Below, piece after piece: positions 42,101 through 42,660 of a stretch of DNA of 42,660 nt; position 1 is the stretch's first letter; each line of letters starts with the position of its first letter. Source of the DNA: Scybalocola_A sp900557175 (GTDB lineage: Bacteria; Bacillota; Clostridia; Lachnospirales; Lachnospiraceae); NCBI GenBank assembly GCA_937890745.1, contig CALADH010000063.1, positions 1 through 42,660 on the forward strand. Reading direction: 5' to 3'. The notes below the pieces were generated by a model. That model saw nothing but the letters and a program-made list of their open reading frames with translations, was not told the DNA's origin and made no database searches. The position numbers and the translations under genes were made by a program.

Positions 42101-42500
42101 CATGATATTGTAACAGCTCTGATACTGCCGACTTCATCTCACCGACAAAACCCTGCTTTCGCACATTCCCTTTAAGTACAGTCAGCTCGGAAGCCATCGC
42201 TGACATCACTTTGCGAAGGACCATACTTTTACCAATATCCTCCAAAATAAGCATCTTCGGCATATTTAGGGCATCAAACACCCTGTAAGCCAAACGTCCA
42301 AAGCTTACAACATCAACGTTAAGCATACCGCCTTTTGGATGCATACTGACAATTTTTTTCTGAACCTGCATCGTATACTGTTCAGGTACAATAATAATAT
42401 AATTCAAGTCCGGATTTTCTATAGATGCCCGGATTACCTGTTCATACATAAACTGCGACTTTCCATAGCCGCTTCCCCCTAAAATAAGCTGCAGCGCCAT
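39105..42500 (-). CDS. addB: Helicase-exonuclease AddAB, subunit B
   Basis: 1131 residues from ATG 42500 (MALQLILGGSGYGKS); an adjacent ATG at 42503 is equally possible, both behind AAGGGGG. The N-terminal Walker A is GGSGYGKS (8-15). The C-terminal nuclease has GTIDRLDTC and VKVVDYKSGS. Four cysteines suited to a 4Fe-4S cluster are present: one in YASCAYAHFLMYG near 784 and three in CTYCAYKPVC (1091, 1094, 1100), the iron-staple arrangement of AddB. It partners AddA in break repair. Confidence 0.96.
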   Translation of the reverse strand: MALQLILGGSGYGKSQFMYEQVIRASIENPDLNYIIIVPEQYTMQVQKKIVSMHPKGGMLNVDVVSFGRLAYRVFDALNMPKMLILEDIGKSMVLRKVMSAMASELTVLKGNVRKQGFVGEMKSAVSELLQYHVTPGQLLELSEELSSQPMLSGKLHDIGCIFEAFQKEIEDRYMTAEELLDRFTAVVPDSEFLKNSYIYLDEFTGFTPSQYKLLGALLKQVRDVQISITVDVRDNFYETGAPFKLFYLTRETIHRLERLCMTEHIERSEDIVLKDGVRFKNSRALAFMERHIYRNQKGSVYDAPTDDIHLLPAMNPAAELRAMTHRMKKLLRDGVRFREMAVITGDLSVYGHMIEREMAQAEIPYFIDSRKSVLENCLVEFVRALLEVVSDDFKYESVFRYLKTAMTDILDLDIDRLENYILATGIRGAKQWMKPFERRYKGMSEGEIELINETRHQVMEWLLPVKSAIDSSDGTAGSYAGILMDFLKTHDFEKRIDAMCERFEADGALALAKEYSQIYGAVTDILEKLMSVLGSEPMSLKEFSDILDAGFGEAKVGIIPPGLDQVIVGDLRRTRLDGIRVMFFVGVNDGIVPSALKEGGLINDMDKELLAQKSVELSPTAKQDACTDRFYIYTVLTKASQALYVSFSNVDAHGKPMRPSSLISKLTAMFPSLGLSPDDAGKEDSLELYDRREMIMALTDGFGSCRQGHADRLWLQLYLWLRSRDARYVQRLCGAAFLSHEDDRLSDRAVRALYGHTLENSVTTLEKYASCAYAHFLMYGLKLKERAEYRIEAPDLGILFHSALELFSKRLAGSEYTWHTAPDDFRERLAGECVEAVAANSRNAILLDNYRNKFLIYRLVRMVRRTVWALQKQLQKGSFEPKDYELRFDRDGSGTVDIALSDDEVLHLKGTIDRLDTCEDDENIYVKVVDYKSGSKKFDLVALYYGLQLQLVVYMDAAMDMKRQESKKQIIPAGILYYHIDDPLVSAVSTQEAEDVTEALLKALKMNGLVNENMSIIRMMDGSFDKESDVIPVALNKDGTLSKKSATASTEKFGRLFDFTAQTVRRIGRDILDGRIDVRPYKRGSKGNACTYCAYKPVCGFDETVDGYSFRQLAELSAQAVWHEICGKEQ

Positions 42501-42547
42501 CATCCTGCCCCCTTTTGCTGTCTTTTCATATCCTGTTTTATATGCCC

Positions 42548-42576
42548 ATCTTAACATAAGGCTAATTAAAATTCAA
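42548..42576 (-). promoter_or_regulatory. Promoter of addBA
   Basis: On the minus strand -35 TTGAAT (42571-42576), a 17-base spacer and -10 TAAGAT (42548-42553), with a leader of about 40 bases to addB. Confidence 0.7.
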
Positions 42577-42584
42577 GCCTCTTT

Positions 42585-42598
42585 CGAACATTTGTTTG
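42585..42598. promoter_or_regulatory. LexA (SOS) box-like operator upstream of addBA
   Basis: CGAAC-ATTT-GTTTG fits the Bacillota LexA pattern CGAAC-N4-GTTYG. It lies eight bases upstream of the addBA -35. It could instead serve a divergent gene beyond the right edge of the window. Confidence 0.55.
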
Positions 42599-42660
42599 TT
42601 ATATTTTTCATTCTTCAAACATAAGATATATTAAATATTTCAGCGTCTCATAACACTGAC

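Overview
The window looks like chromosomal DNA of a low-to-moderate-GC, Gram-positive, spore-forming anaerobe of the class Clostridia, most likely Lachnospirales. The evidence is strong AGGAGG ribosome binding sites, an alpha/beta-type small acid-soluble spore protein, the early-cobalt (anaerobic) cobalamin pathway, pyrBI, addBA, a CIRCE operator and a Bacillota-type LexA box. The species assignment is inference. No rRNA, tRNA, CRISPR array or insertion sequence was seen.

Layout. (1) 1-357, minus: the 5' end of a secreted YD/RHS-repeat protein gene, out of frame because of a third copy of a CAGT tetranucleotide. (2) 631-27436, minus: a continuous cobalamin locus of about 27 kb. In transcription order it reads cbiD, cbiET, cbiL, cbiF, cbiG, hemA, cbiH, precorrin-2 dehydrogenase, a hemC-cobA-hemD triple fusion, hemB, hemL, a COG3910-like ATPase, cbiJ, cbiA, cbiB, then a cobalamin riboswitch, then cbiMNQO, cobD, xth, cbiP, cobO, cbiC, an HD hydrolase and two CobW-type GTPases. 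(3) 27664-27864, minus: a cold-shock protein. (4) 28089-29444, plus: pyrBI. (5) 29507-33305, minus: ftsH behind a CIRCE/HrcA operator, then hslO and a methyltransferase. (6) 33409-34844, plus: thiW-thiM with a structured leader that is not a recognisable TPP riboswitch. (7) 34953-35141, minus: the spore protein. (8) 35333-42500, minus: addB-addA with a promoter and a LexA-like box.

The cobalamin genes form a nearly complete route. HemA, HemL, HemB and the HemC/CobA/HemD fusion make precorrin-2 from glutamyl-tRNA, and the dehydrogenase yields sirohydrochlorin. CbiL, CbiH, CbiF, CbiG, CbiD, CbiJ, CbiE/T and CbiC build the cobalt corrin ring. CbiA, CobO, CbiP, CobD and CbiB amidate, adenosylate and attach the aminopropanol arm. 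CbiMNQO imports cobalt. A dedicated cobaltochelatase (CbiK/CbiX) and the nucleotide-loop genes (cobU, cobS, cobT, cobC) are not in the window.

The strongest candidates for something undescribed are the thiWM leader RNA with two mutually exclusive helices, the tetranucleotide-gated YD-repeat gene under a palindromic operator, the HemC-CobA-HemD fusion, and the CobW GTPase joined to a DUF1980-like domain.
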